Source of the DNA: SZUA-430 sp964647355
GTDB lineage: Bacteria; Pseudomonadota; Alphaproteobacteria; Micropepsales; Micropepsaceae
Assembly (NCBI GenBank): GCA_964647355.1
Contig: CAZYGK010000001.1
Coordinates: forward strand, 62,001-126,000
DNA: 64,000 bases
Reading direction: 5' to 3'
Of the stretch, positions 35,179-44,300 are shown piece by piece. The translations under genes were made by a program, and so were the position numbers. A model generated the notes under the pieces. The model saw nothing but the letters and a program-made list of their open reading frames with translations, had not been told where the DNA came from and made no database searches. Every line of letters begins with the position of its first letter. The first letter of the stretch is position 1.

Positions 35179-36062
35179 GTCACTCTGGTTGGTACCAAAT
35201 CGCATTCAAGCGCGACCTCCGAAATGATCTCATCACCACTAAGATTGGTGAGGTTCCCATCGTACTCCGCCGCGGCTCGCCGGTGCGCGCATACTCTGAT
35301 CGTTGTCCGCATCGCGGAGCCTCCCTCGGAATCGGTGGCAGGCTGGACGGTGACACGGTGATTTGTCCATTTCACGGGCAACGAATTGGCTTGGGCAAGA
35401 AGCAACAAAGCGATTTTGGGTGTGTCCCGGAGCTACCTTGCATAGATGTTGGAGGGCTTGTCTTCGCGGCGACGACCATGAACGTCGCTGATGATGGCTT
35501 CGCCGCTTACATGGCAGACCTTTCAGGGACGCATCGAATCTTGCCGGGGTTTTCCGTTGCAATGAAGGTTGCGCCGCAACTCGTCGTCGAGAATGCGTTC
35601 GACGCAATGCACTTCGTGCCAGTCCACGGCGTACTCGAAACGCCACGGATTGGCTGCGTTCCGGGCAAATACGGGTTTGCGGCTGAAGGGAGTTTCAGGC
35701 TCCCCCCGTCGCCATGGCAGACGGATACATCGGGTCGCGGATATGTTGACGTGCCGTTTCGGGCACACGCATTTGGACCGACGATTGTGGTTTCGACTCT
35801 GGCGGGAGCGCGACCCTATCAAGTGATTACAGCTGCATGCCCGCGCGGTGCAGCGACCAACGTATTTCTTTCGCTTGCATTTCCCTTAGTCGAGCGCGCC
35901 ACAGACGAAGAGGTGCAGTATCTGCTTCGTCAGATGAAGGCGGGTCTGGATCAGGACCAGATCATTTGGGAGCACCTGTCCGACAGCAGCTTTGTTCCAC
36001 TGGCCGGCGACACGGCAGTACTCGAGTTTCGGACGTACGCCGAGCGTTTCGAGGGTGCCTAG
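35175..36062 (+). CDS. Rieske-type non-heme iron oxygenase
   Basis: A 295-residue protein with a complete Rieske cluster site, C44-P-H46 in RCPHRGASLG and C64-P-F-H67 in ICPFHGQR. A C-terminal catalytic domain has the non-heme iron motif D143-A-M-H146-x4-H151 in FDAMHFVPVHG, in the usual DxxHxxxxH spacing. It is therefore a real oxygenase subunit rather than a ferredoxin. It is shorter than classical aromatic dioxygenase alpha subunits and closer to monooxygenase types. The ATG overlaps the previous stop as ATGA. Within the cluster it would hydroxylate, demethylate or desaturate the peptide. The electron-donor reductase is not encoded nearby. Confidence 0.92.
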   Translation: MSHSGWYQIAFKRDLRNDLITTKIGEVPIVLRRGSPVRAYSDRCPHRGASLGIGGRLDGDTVICPFHGQRIGLGKKQQSDFGCVPELPCIDVGGLVFAATTMNVADDGFAAYMADLSGTHRILPGFSVAMKVAPQLVVENAFDAMHFVPVHGVLETPRIGCVPGKYGFAAEGSFRLPPSPWQTDTSGRGYVDVPFRAHAFGPTIVVSTLAGARPYQVITAACPRGAATNVFLSLAFPLVERATDEEVQYLLRQMKAGLDQDQIIWEHLSDSSFVPLAGDTAVLEFRTYAERFEGA

Positions 36063-36828
36063 CTTGCGCGTCCACTCCGAATCTAGCGACAAACCACCCC
36101 TGCTTTGGCTGCACGGCTATACCTTGGACTCGTCAATCTGGGATGATCTCTGGGCATTGCTGCCGAACTGGCATCATGTCGGGCTCGATTTGCCAGGGCA
36201 CGGTGCATCAACAATTCCTCCTGGGTTTGAGGTCAGTGTTCAGGCCGTGCTGGACAGTGCAAGGCGGCTTGAGTCGCGTCATTTGGTTGCTATGTCATTT
36301 GGCGGCTCAGTGGCACTTGCGGCCATGCGAAGGTCCCCCGACCTTTTTCAAGGGGCAGTGCTAGCTGCGCCAGGTCTGCCAGGTGGGCCTGTTGATGAGG
36401 CATCGGAGGCTTGCAATATCGAACTTACTCGTTTGGCAGAGAGTCGCGGGATTGGTCCATGGCTAGCAGATCGATGGTTGGCATCCCCGCCACGCATATT
36501 TGACGGACTTCGAGAACATCCTCGGGTCTTCTCCAAAGTCGAGAAAATTGTCCGGCAGCACTCGTTCGCCGAACTTCGTACCAACGCCTATCGCGATACA
36601 AGAAGCCACGCGCTCATGTCGCGCGACCTAAGACTCATCAATACACAATTGACGCTGATCGTGGGTGAGCACGACATGCGATCGTTTCGTCGAATCGCAG
36701 AGATCGTCCGACAGAGCTCGCCGCGCTGTGTTCGGACCTACCTGCCGTCCCTCGGTCACCTTCCGTTGCTTGAGGCGCCGGAAACGTGCGCGAAGCTCAT
36801 TGACCGTGCGCTCACAGATCTATCGTAA
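36055..36828 (+). CDS. Alpha/beta hydrolase of the peptide operon
   Basis: A 257-residue hydrolase: LLWLHGYTLDSSIWDDL oxyanion region, nucleophile Ser in VAMSFGGSVAL (a GxSxG variant with Met-Ser-Phe-Gly), acid residue in IVGEHDMRSF, and catalytic His in LGHLPLLEAP. I place the start at GTG 36055, overlapping the Rieske stop, preceded by GAGG; a start at 35992 would give a 70-base overlap with non-homologous residues. It is the last gene of the operon. It may cleave an ester or trim the peptide. No secretion signal. Confidence 0.87.
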   Translation: MPSLRVHSESSDKPPLLWLHGYTLDSSIWDDLWALLPNWHHVGLDLPGHGASTIPPGFEVSVQAVLDSARRLESRHLVAMSFGGSVALAAMRRSPDLFQGAVLAAPGLPGGPVDEASEACNIELTRLAESRGIGPWLADRWLASPPRIFDGLREHPRVFSKVEKIVRQHSFAELRTNAYRDTRSHALMSRDLRLINTQLTLIVGEHDMRSFRRIAEIVRQSSPRCVRTYLPSLGHLPLLEAPETCAKLIDRALTDLS

Positions 36829-36990
36829 GCGCGACGAACAAAGCGCCTGGAGGTCAGGCAATTCGCCGGGCGGCCTTTGCGCGACGGCGCCCTCCACGTC
36901 AGCGCCGTGCAATTCGAGGCTTTGTTCGCCGGACTCGATTGGCGCCGTGTGCACGCGCGGGCGATCGCAGCGCCGACCGCGACCGAGTGA
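36829..36990 (+). pseudogene. IS66 tnpB (Orf2) C-terminal relic
   Basis: The frame after the hydrolase stop reads TKRLEVRQFAGRPLRDGALH, then VSAVQFEALFAGLDWRRV and ends at 36990. This matches the C-terminus of IS66 Orf2 (KRLE...DG...AQ...LLxGxDWR). The N-terminal part and IS ends are gone. It marks an old insertion at the right end of the peptide cluster. Confidence 0.65.
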
Positions 36991-37375
36991 CTCGGGGTGA
37001 AGAAGCGCACCTGAAGCGTTGGATCAATACGACAGTGCCGCGAGCATCAGCATGTTCAAGGCGGTCACGTTGATGCAACGCGAACACACTTCTTGATCCG
37101 TGCCACCATCACGAAGCTCAAATAGATGCTCACGGCGACAGCGCCCGTCGCAGCGACAGCGGCCGCAGCTTCTGCGCGCGAGAAGAGCGCAACCAGCATT
37201 GCGGAATGGCGCGATGTCAGTGGCTTCAGTTGGTGAGGATGCCGCTCTGCCGGCCTTTCGGGGCGAATTTCGACCTTGTGGCGGCTGTCGCAAAGCAGAT
37301 TCAGGACTGATTTGCGACGAGCAACTCTGCGACGGGCCGCCACTCACTGACCGACGCTGGATGCCTGGCTCGATA
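36991..37375. other. Intergenic region, possible minor relics
   Basis: About 385 bases with no gene I can support. On the minus strand, one frame around 37065-37200 contains a hydrophobic, membrane-like stretch (AAAAVAATGAVAVSIYLSFV), but there is no ribosome binding site and the rest is not protein-like. It lies downstream of the large minus-strand genes and may hold their 3' untranslated region. Confidence 0.35.
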
Positions 37376-40300
37376 CTACTCGCCGTCCACCGCCCTCTGT
37401 GATGTCGACCACACACTCTTCAGCCCCTCGCGTGACATGGCGCGAACGCGATACTCGTAGTCGCCGGATGCGTTGACGCGTTCGTCGAGTGTCGTTGTCG
37501 TTCCGGGCGGCAACCATCCACCAACCGGAACCCATCCAGGCATTGCCGATAGCTTCTTTTGAATTTGAAACTGGACGTCAGGATCATTGGGAACAAGTTG
37601 CCACTTGAGTGCCACCGTTCTCTTCCCATCCCCATCGGTCGAATCCGTGATGGGTGACGTCGTGTCCCACAGCGGCGGCGCTGGTGGCGCCGTCCGAATG
37701 GGGCGCGCACTCACCGGCGGCGACATCTGAGAGATGTTGCCGGATGTATCAACCGCGTCGATGCGGTAGTAGTAGGCGGTACCGGGCTTGAGGTTGGTGT
37801 CCTTCCACTCGATCCAGTCCTTCGGCTGGCCAGCAGTGGTCGGTGGCGTGCCGGCGCAGTAGTTGGTACTAGACACAATGGTGCCGTTTGGGGCGCCGGC
37901 AGGAGCGCTCGCGACGCCCGCTTTGTCTGCGGTCAGCAGCAGGTTTAGCTTGCGCTTGGTGATCAAGCTATCCACGTTCGTGGTGCCGAATACGTTGTAG
38001 TGGTCAAGATCAGGTTCGGTATTGCGGGTCCAGCGCAGGCAAATCGACTGCTCCGACTCCATCGCGTTGACCGCGCTTATGACTGGCGCGCGCGGGGCCA
38101 TAGCGTCCAGAATGAGGATGCCCACGCTCGGACACGAGAGTGCACTCTCATTGCCCGCTGGATCGACCGCGCGCGCTGCGTAGAAGAAGGTCTGCGACAC
38201 CGTCCCGTCGACATTGTCGGTGAAGTCGACATGCAGCGCACCGCCCGCGGACGTGGCCGAGAGCGGCTTCCCCGTGATCTGTGAATACAGCTTGCCGTGC
38301 TTGTAGGCATCACGCTGTTCGGCACCATTCGTTTGGTCGGCAACGCAGGACGTGGGCAACGCATCTGCGGTCGAGTTTGCGTGGAGTGCGTCCTTTGACA
38401 CGCGATATATGTGGTAGCCAAAGATGTTCGAGGCGCCATTGACGCGGAGGCTCAGCGTTACGTTGCCGCGCTGATCGAGTTCGCGCGACTGCATAACTTT
38501 TTGTGGCGCATCGGGTGCGTTCGGCGGAGTGAGATCGCGGGTGAAGACCGGCACGGGGCCGCTCGTTGACCCCACATTGCCGGCGGGCGCATCGACAGCG
38601 GCAACGGTCACATACCCGTTCACCGTCGGTTGGACGTCGTCCGCGTTTATTTGCTGGAGCAGCGCTGGCGTAATGGCATCGGTGCCGTTGACGTAACTCA
38701 CGAACGAATAGAAGCGACCCGGGGGTAGCGAGACGCCCTTGTATTCGGTCGGCTTCACCGTGGTGAACTGGGTCACACTGGTCGCGAGCCGTGGATCGTT
38801 GTCACTTGTCCAGCCATCCCAGGTACTCGCCACCGGCCAGTTGGCGGCAGGGAACGCATCGAGGTTTCCGAATTTGTAGAGAACACGGAACGAGTCGATG
38901 TCGGGATATTGCTTGTGGTACTCGTCCGGCCAAAACCACGTCACCTTGATGACATAGTTGTGCGTCGAGTTCTGCGGGAAGAGCGCGTCATACGTGGTCG
39001 CGTCAGGGCGCAAGATACTCTGGTCTTGCCGCTGATAAATCATCGCCTTCGCGTTCAGCGGTGCGAGTGGCGCGTACCTGTCTTCCACCTTCACCGGGAT
39101 TTCGTTCGACGGAACGGAATCGCGACCGAAGAAGTCGCGGGCGATCGCACGGAAGTGATAGTGCTTGTACTCGACGTACTTGTCGAAGGCGAAGTAGTCG
39201 GGCCACACCAAGGTCCCGTCGGCTTTCTTCTCGGGGCTCAAGACCACGGGCGATGCGTCGGCAAGCGCGCCATTGTCATCGACACTCTTTATGCGCGTGA
39301 AGGCAGTACCGTTCGCGGACGGTGCAGCAGACGCGAGGCCATAGTCCGATCGCTCGACCGTGTACATAACCGGGTTGATTTCGTTCGGGTCGAGTATCGG
39401 CTCGTCGGGCGTCGACGTGGGCGGCACCCATTTTACGCGCACCGCCGCTTCAGTCGGCCATACGGTGTTGTTCGCCATGAGTTGTGGCGGAATGTGAACG
39501 ACATCCGCGTTCGCGCTCATGACAGGTGGGGTGAGCGGCAGGGTGCCAGGCCCACTGATGCCACGGAGGAGGTAGTAGCGCTGGCGGGTCGGCCATGTGC
39601 CTTGGACGAGGTAGTCCTGGGCGACGATGGCGGGCGCTGACTTGTCGATATAATAGAGTCCTTCAAGCCGAGCGACCTCCGGGTGCATGGACATGGTCGC
39701 GAGAAGTGTCATTGGCTGTACCGACCACGTCACCGGCCCTGGCACGGTGTCCGGCAGTGATGAGAGGTATGCATCTCGATCAGCCGTCGTGAGGAACGGC
39801 TCCGGTGGATTGCGGCCTTCGACGTAGTGCACCTGTGTGTATGGAGGATAGGAAAGGGCTTTGAGCAGATCGTCGAACTGATCCTTCTTGGCGCCGGTGT
39901 ACAGGGCGTGCGCTTGGGCAGGCAGGCGATCAACGCCCCGGGGTTTCCAAACACCGGCAGGCGCCGTACCGCTCCACGTCGTTACGGGTTTGATGGCGCC
40001 TTCGGTATTGAGGAGCTGCCAACCGTAGGTGCCGTGCGTGCGACGATAAATGTTGAAGCCACCGCTCGGGAATCCAAGCGGCGGCGATCCATCAGCTCCC
40101 GTCGTCGTTCTGAAGAACCAGCGCAACTGGTATCCGTCGTCTCCGGCATAGCGGCCTTGCCACCAAATCCCCGCCATCCCGAGTTCGTTCGGACAACCGT
40201 CGGCGCCATACCGTTTGAACGTTTCAGGAGCACATGCACGCACCGCATAGGCGCGCTCACGGCACTCAAGTGCGCGATCAAAGGCCGCCTCCGCCTCTCT

Positions 40301-41368
40301 CGCTTTTCGCGTCTCACCCGTCGGCACTTTCCAGTGGCCTTCGTCGTCGCGGGTGACATGCGTGGAGATCTCGGCAAGCGTCTTCTCAAGCGGCTCTTTT
40401 GCTTTGACCAGTGGTTCAAGGTGCTCGTTCGCTGCGTCAAGCTGCGGCGCAAGCTTTTCAATTGCCGCCTTGAGCCGCTCAAGGCATGCAGGATCGACCA
40501 CCATCGCGCTCAGCCGACGACAGAGCGACTGATCCTTGGCCCCAGCACAGGCAGCAAGTGCCGCCTGACGCATCGTCGCAAACTTCTTTTGAAGCCGCTC
40601 GATGTTCGTGGCGATGTTTCGAAGTGAGCGAAGGCCGTATGTTGCCGCGGACAATTCTTTGCTCGTCCCATCGATCATGGTCGCGGCAGCGGTGAAGTAG
40701 TCCACCGACATAGGGAAGCCGGTGAGCGCCGTCTCAAGCGCCGGCGGCATAGGTGCCACGGTCTTTGGTTTGTCCAGGAAATCGTTGAGCGCGGCGAATG
40801 CTGACTCAAGCTCCTTCATCGCGCCCGCACGCTGCTCGCCCGAGCTCGCCATGACTGTTGCGGCGTCTCGACAAACCTGTTCCGCTGTTTGCTTGGGGTC
40901 GCTTGCTGGTGTGGCGTGCGTGTCCTTGCTTGGAGCGGGCGTGCCGAACGGACCTGGTGTAGCTGCGGGGCTGGCCGTATGTTGCTCAACTGCATGCGCC
41001 ATTGCGGGCCAGCGCTCCGCGAGATTGGCGAGAAATGGTTCCCATTGCCGAAGCTGTGCCTGGTGCTTCCCAAGCTGTTCGAGTGCCAACGTGAGCTTTC
41101 GCGATGTTGCATCGCCGGCGCCGCAGAGATCGCTTAGCGTCTTTGACACCGCTTCAAGATCTGCAATGGCTTGCACTGCGGGGTTTGGCTTCTGTGTCGG
41201 GCAGTCGCCAGTGGTTTCGGGCTTGCCGCACTCAGCCTTCGAGATATCCGTGGCACGCTGCCTGACCCACGGTGAGCTGCAATACCCCAAGGTGAGGAGG
41301 AGTAGCAGGGCCAGGATGATGAAGAGGGTGCGGCCCTCGCGGTCGTCCGATCTATCAGTCTGATCCAT
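37376..41368 (-). CDS. Membrane-anchored large protein with fibronectin-III-like C-terminal domains
   Basis: A 1330-residue protein. Residues 14-31 (LFIILALLLLLTLGYC) form a single N-terminal membrane anchor, and the rest is probably periplasmic or exposed. A helical, coiled-coil-like region follows (IADLEAVSKTLSDLCGAGDA, LERLKAAIEKLAPQLDAANE), then a long beta-rich body. At least three FN3-like units sit near the C-terminus (APDAPQKVMQSRE, PRAPVISAVNAMESEQSICL, PPAPPLWDTTSPITD), each opening with Pro/Ala and ending in a YxYRV or YYYRIDAVD strand. The start shares a base with the preceding gene's stop (TAATG), so the two large proteins are made together. No catalytic motif is seen. Confidence 0.75.
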   Translation of the reverse strand: MDQTDRSDDREGRTLFIILALLLLLTLGYCSSPWVRQRATDISKAECGKPETTGDCPTQKPNPAVQAIADLEAVSKTLSDLCGAGDATSRKLTLALEQLGKHQAQLRQWEPFLANLAERWPAMAHAVEQHTASPAATPGPFGTPAPSKDTHATPASDPKQTAEQVCRDAATVMASSGEQRAGAMKELESAFAALNDFLDKPKTVAPMPPALETALTGFPMSVDYFTAAATMIDGTSKELSAATYGLRSLRNIATNIERLQKKFATMRQAALAACAGAKDQSLCRRLSAMVVDPACLERLKAAIEKLAPQLDAANEHLEPLVKAKEPLEKTLAEISTHVTRDDEGHWKVPTGETRKAREAEAAFDRALECRERAYAVRACAPETFKRYGADGCPNELGMAGIWWQGRYAGDDGYQLRWFFRTTTGADGSPPLGFPSGGFNIYRRTHGTYGWQLLNTEGAIKPVTTWSGTAPAGVWKPRGVDRLPAQAHALYTGAKKDQFDDLLKALSYPPYTQVHYVEGRNPPEPFLTTADRDAYLSSLPDTVPGPVTWSVQPMTLLATMSMHPEVARLEGLYYIDKSAPAIVAQDYLVQGTWPTRQRYYLLRGISGPGTLPLTPPVMSANADVVHIPPQLMANNTVWPTEAAVRVKWVPPTSTPDEPILDPNEINPVMYTVERSDYGLASAAPSANGTAFTRIKSVDDNGALADASPVVLSPEKKADGTLVWPDYFAFDKYVEYKHYHFRAIARDFFGRDSVPSNEIPVKVEDRYAPLAPLNAKAMIYQRQDQSILRPDATTYDALFPQNSTHNYVIKVTWFWPDEYHKQYPDIDSFRVLYKFGNLDAFPAANWPVASTWDGWTSDNDPRLATSVTQFTTVKPTEYKGVSLPPGRFYSFVSYVNGTDAITPALLQQINADDVQPTVNGYVTVAAVDAPAGNVGSTSGPVPVFTRDLTPPNAPDAPQKVMQSRELDQRGNVTLSLRVNGASNIFGYHIYRVSKDALHANSTADALPTSCVADQTNGAEQRDAYKHGKLYSQITGKPLSATSAGGALHVDFTDNVDGTVSQTFFYAARAVDPAGNESALSCPSVGILILDAMAPRAPVISAVNAMESEQSICLRWTRNTEPDLDHYNVFGTTNVDSLITKRKLNLLLTADKAGVASAPAGAPNGTIVSSTNYCAGTPPTTAGQPKDWIEWKDTNLKPGTAYYYRIDAVDTSGNISQMSPPVSARPIRTAPPAPPLWDTTSPITDSTDGDGKRTVALKWQLVPNDPDVQFQIQKKLSAMPGWVPVGGWLPPGTTTTLDERVNASGDYEYRVRAMSREGLKSVWSTSQRAVDGE

Positions 41369-44300
41369 TAGCGCGCCTCGGGTTTCAGCGGGGGTTTGGA
41401 TAGGTCAACGTCGATCGTGGTGACTTCCGTCGTTGCGTTGGAGGCGTCGAGGAGAATGGGGTTTCGGTTGCCGTTCACCCGGCGGAGGTTGAACAGGAAC
41501 TGGTACTTTGTGTCGGTGAGATCAGCGCCATCGGCGCGAGCGATGAAGACGCGCTTGCCCGATCGATCGTACGCAATGGTTGTCGGAATGATCGTCGGCC
41601 ACCCGATGGTACTCGGGATCGTGAAGAACACATCAATGCGAGACCAGTCCACCTCTTCCGGGAATTCAAGCAGCAGTGCCTTCTTGTGATCCTGCGCGTC
41701 CGTGATCACCGACACCTCAAGTTCGCTCGGCGACGGTTCTTGTACACGGTGTGTCTGCAGCGTTTCATCGAGCTCCGCAAAGGAGGATCGGTCAGCAGTC
41801 CACTCGCTCCGGATTGCGCGCTCTTCCTGCTCCGTGAGCTGGTCGGCGTTCCCCGCATAGACCGGATTGAGCCGCAAGAGGTCGCGAAGCTTCTCTGCAC
41901 TGATGCCATCCGGTGCGAGCGAAGGGTTCGCGAGCGCGAAGTACCGGCCAAGCTGCGGCGCCGCGCTGTTCGCGAAGCTGCCATTCTGGAAGGTGCCGCG
42001 CGGGGTGAGCGTGCTCAAGAGTTGAGGCACTGATGGTGCGCCGTATCCGGGTGCGTCGAGCTTCCACCACCCCGACTGATAGGATTGCACAAGCTTGGTG
42101 AAGGACTGGTAGTTCGACGTGCGGAGTGCATAACTATAGAGCATCACTGCCGGCCGCTTCGCATCGTACGCGCGAACAACGTTCGTCGAGCGCCATGCAC
42201 TGTTGTCACTGCCGTTTGGAAGTGTGAGCCGGCGATCGTTCGCAAGTCGCGGATCTTCGAGCCAGACCTCAACGGTGTACTGCTTGTTCGGCTTCAGACC
42301 CGTCCAGTCGGCAAGCCTGCCGTATGCCATGTCGTCTTTCTCGGACGCTGCTGCATTGACCGTGACACCCCGCGTACTGAGGAAGTCCAGGAATGCCTGG
42401 TCGGCCTTGGGGCGAATGTGGTCGGGCGCGGTGCGCCATGACGTGACGATGGTTTCGCCAACACCATCGGCGTCGGTCACAGGAACACCGTTTTCGTCAA
42501 CGACGCGGAAGACGAACTTCTGGTTTGGCCCGGTATACGCACTCGGCGTGCTGGCGACCGGGTCGCGATAAAGCAAGTCAATCCACGTCTGATTGAATCG
42601 CAGTCCAAAGAGGTCTGCCCGATAGTGCCGGCGTGAGAGATCACCGGGCACCGTGTTTTGAATGAACGGTGCGAGGTCGAGCGGTGCGCCATCGGTTTGG
42701 AGATAGAAGGTGTCGGTGTACGTGCCTTGCTGCGTTTCGCCATTGAGCGGTGCCGCTGTCGTATTGATCTGAACGCCAAAGACGCGATAGGGCGGGAGAA
42801 TAAGATCGTCCGCCGACAAAACTTCAGGGTCCAGGCAGTCAGCGATGGACGACTGATCATTCTTGAGATCGGTGAGGTCTTCGATCGCTTGCTGCAGTTG
42901 GGCGGCGATTTGCTCAGAGAATGACGTGTCGCACCCACAGGGCAGCTTCGTGTCAGCGGGGAGGCCAAGCAACTCAAGAAGGGAAGACATCGCGCCTCCA
43001 ATCGCCTTGTTCGCAGCCGCCAAGGCGACAAGAAGTTGCCGGTTCGCTTCCGCTATCGCTGAGAGTGCTTCGGACGTTTGGCTGGGCGAAGGACGATCCG
43101 CTTCGCACGGGTACGAGCCGAATGCGCCGGTGAGCCACTGGTCGAAACCGCCACCGCTTTGATAGAAGGAGAACGCACTCGCCGCATAGACGCTGAACGG
43201 GTTCTTGGTGCCGAGCATCAACGCGGTCGCGGACGCTTCTGAGGTGTCGCCCGCGAGCGCTGCCCACGCGCCATAGACCTGAGGCATCGGGTGCCACGTG
43301 CCATTGCCATCCTTCTGGGCATAGCTGAACTGCAGAGAGTTTAGCTGGTACCGCCAGCCACTGTTCGCACCGGCCTTCTCTTCGTAGCTCCCGTTGTTAC
43401 CAACGAGCGAAAAGAACGGTGAACTCGTCGCGGTCGTTTCGTCGTTCATGTTGCCGTAGAAGGCGATAGATGGCCGGTCGTATACCGGCACACTCGGCGC
43501 ATCACAGCCGTTGAAACTCTCCGCGCCGGGCGTGCAGAGGACCACGCTTGTTGCGTTTGTGGCCAACGCATCACCGCGCTTTAGTGGACTGACCGACGCG
43601 CTTTGCGAGAGCGAGTTCTCAAGTGTCGCGACGCGCACCATTGCTTCGGGCGCAGGCTTTGGCCGATCCTTGCGCCACTCAAGGTGAATATCTGCTTCTG
43701 GGTCAGGGATGAACTTTGGTGTCTGCAGTTTGACGTGCAGGTCGCCTGACAAGACGAATGGCGTTGGTGCTTCGAAGCCGAGCCCGGCCTGCGCAAGAAT
43801 TGAGCAGCCCACTCCGAAAGCTTTGAGTTCAGCGGTACCACCAAGATCTGCTGAACCCCACACATGGGTCGGCCGCCGCGACAGCGACACGGCGAATTTG
43901 AGCCATGCCGCGAGATGAACGCGCAGCGGACCAAACTTCCATTTCGGTGCAGAGTCGTATCCGACACTTGAGCCGAACTTGAGCTGCGACGGCTCGATCA
44001 TGAAGTATGCGTTCGCGCGCAGGAACTTCACAATCGTGGCGGCGATGCGTTTGGACTCGTCCTCTTGACCGAGGTATAGGTGCCAGTCACTCGCGTTTTC
44101 GAGATTGACGTACAGCTCGGTGTTTGCGCCCAAGTCGACGAGCTCACCCTTGGTTGCGCCATCGTCGGGCTTCTCGAACGCAACCGATAGGTTCAGGAGG
44201 AACTTCTTCGCGCGATTGTCGAAGACGGCGACTGCTTCGAAGAGCGGCGTGTCTTGGTTATCCAGGTCCGTTGGTTTCTTGAGAATGTTCCCAAGGCCAC

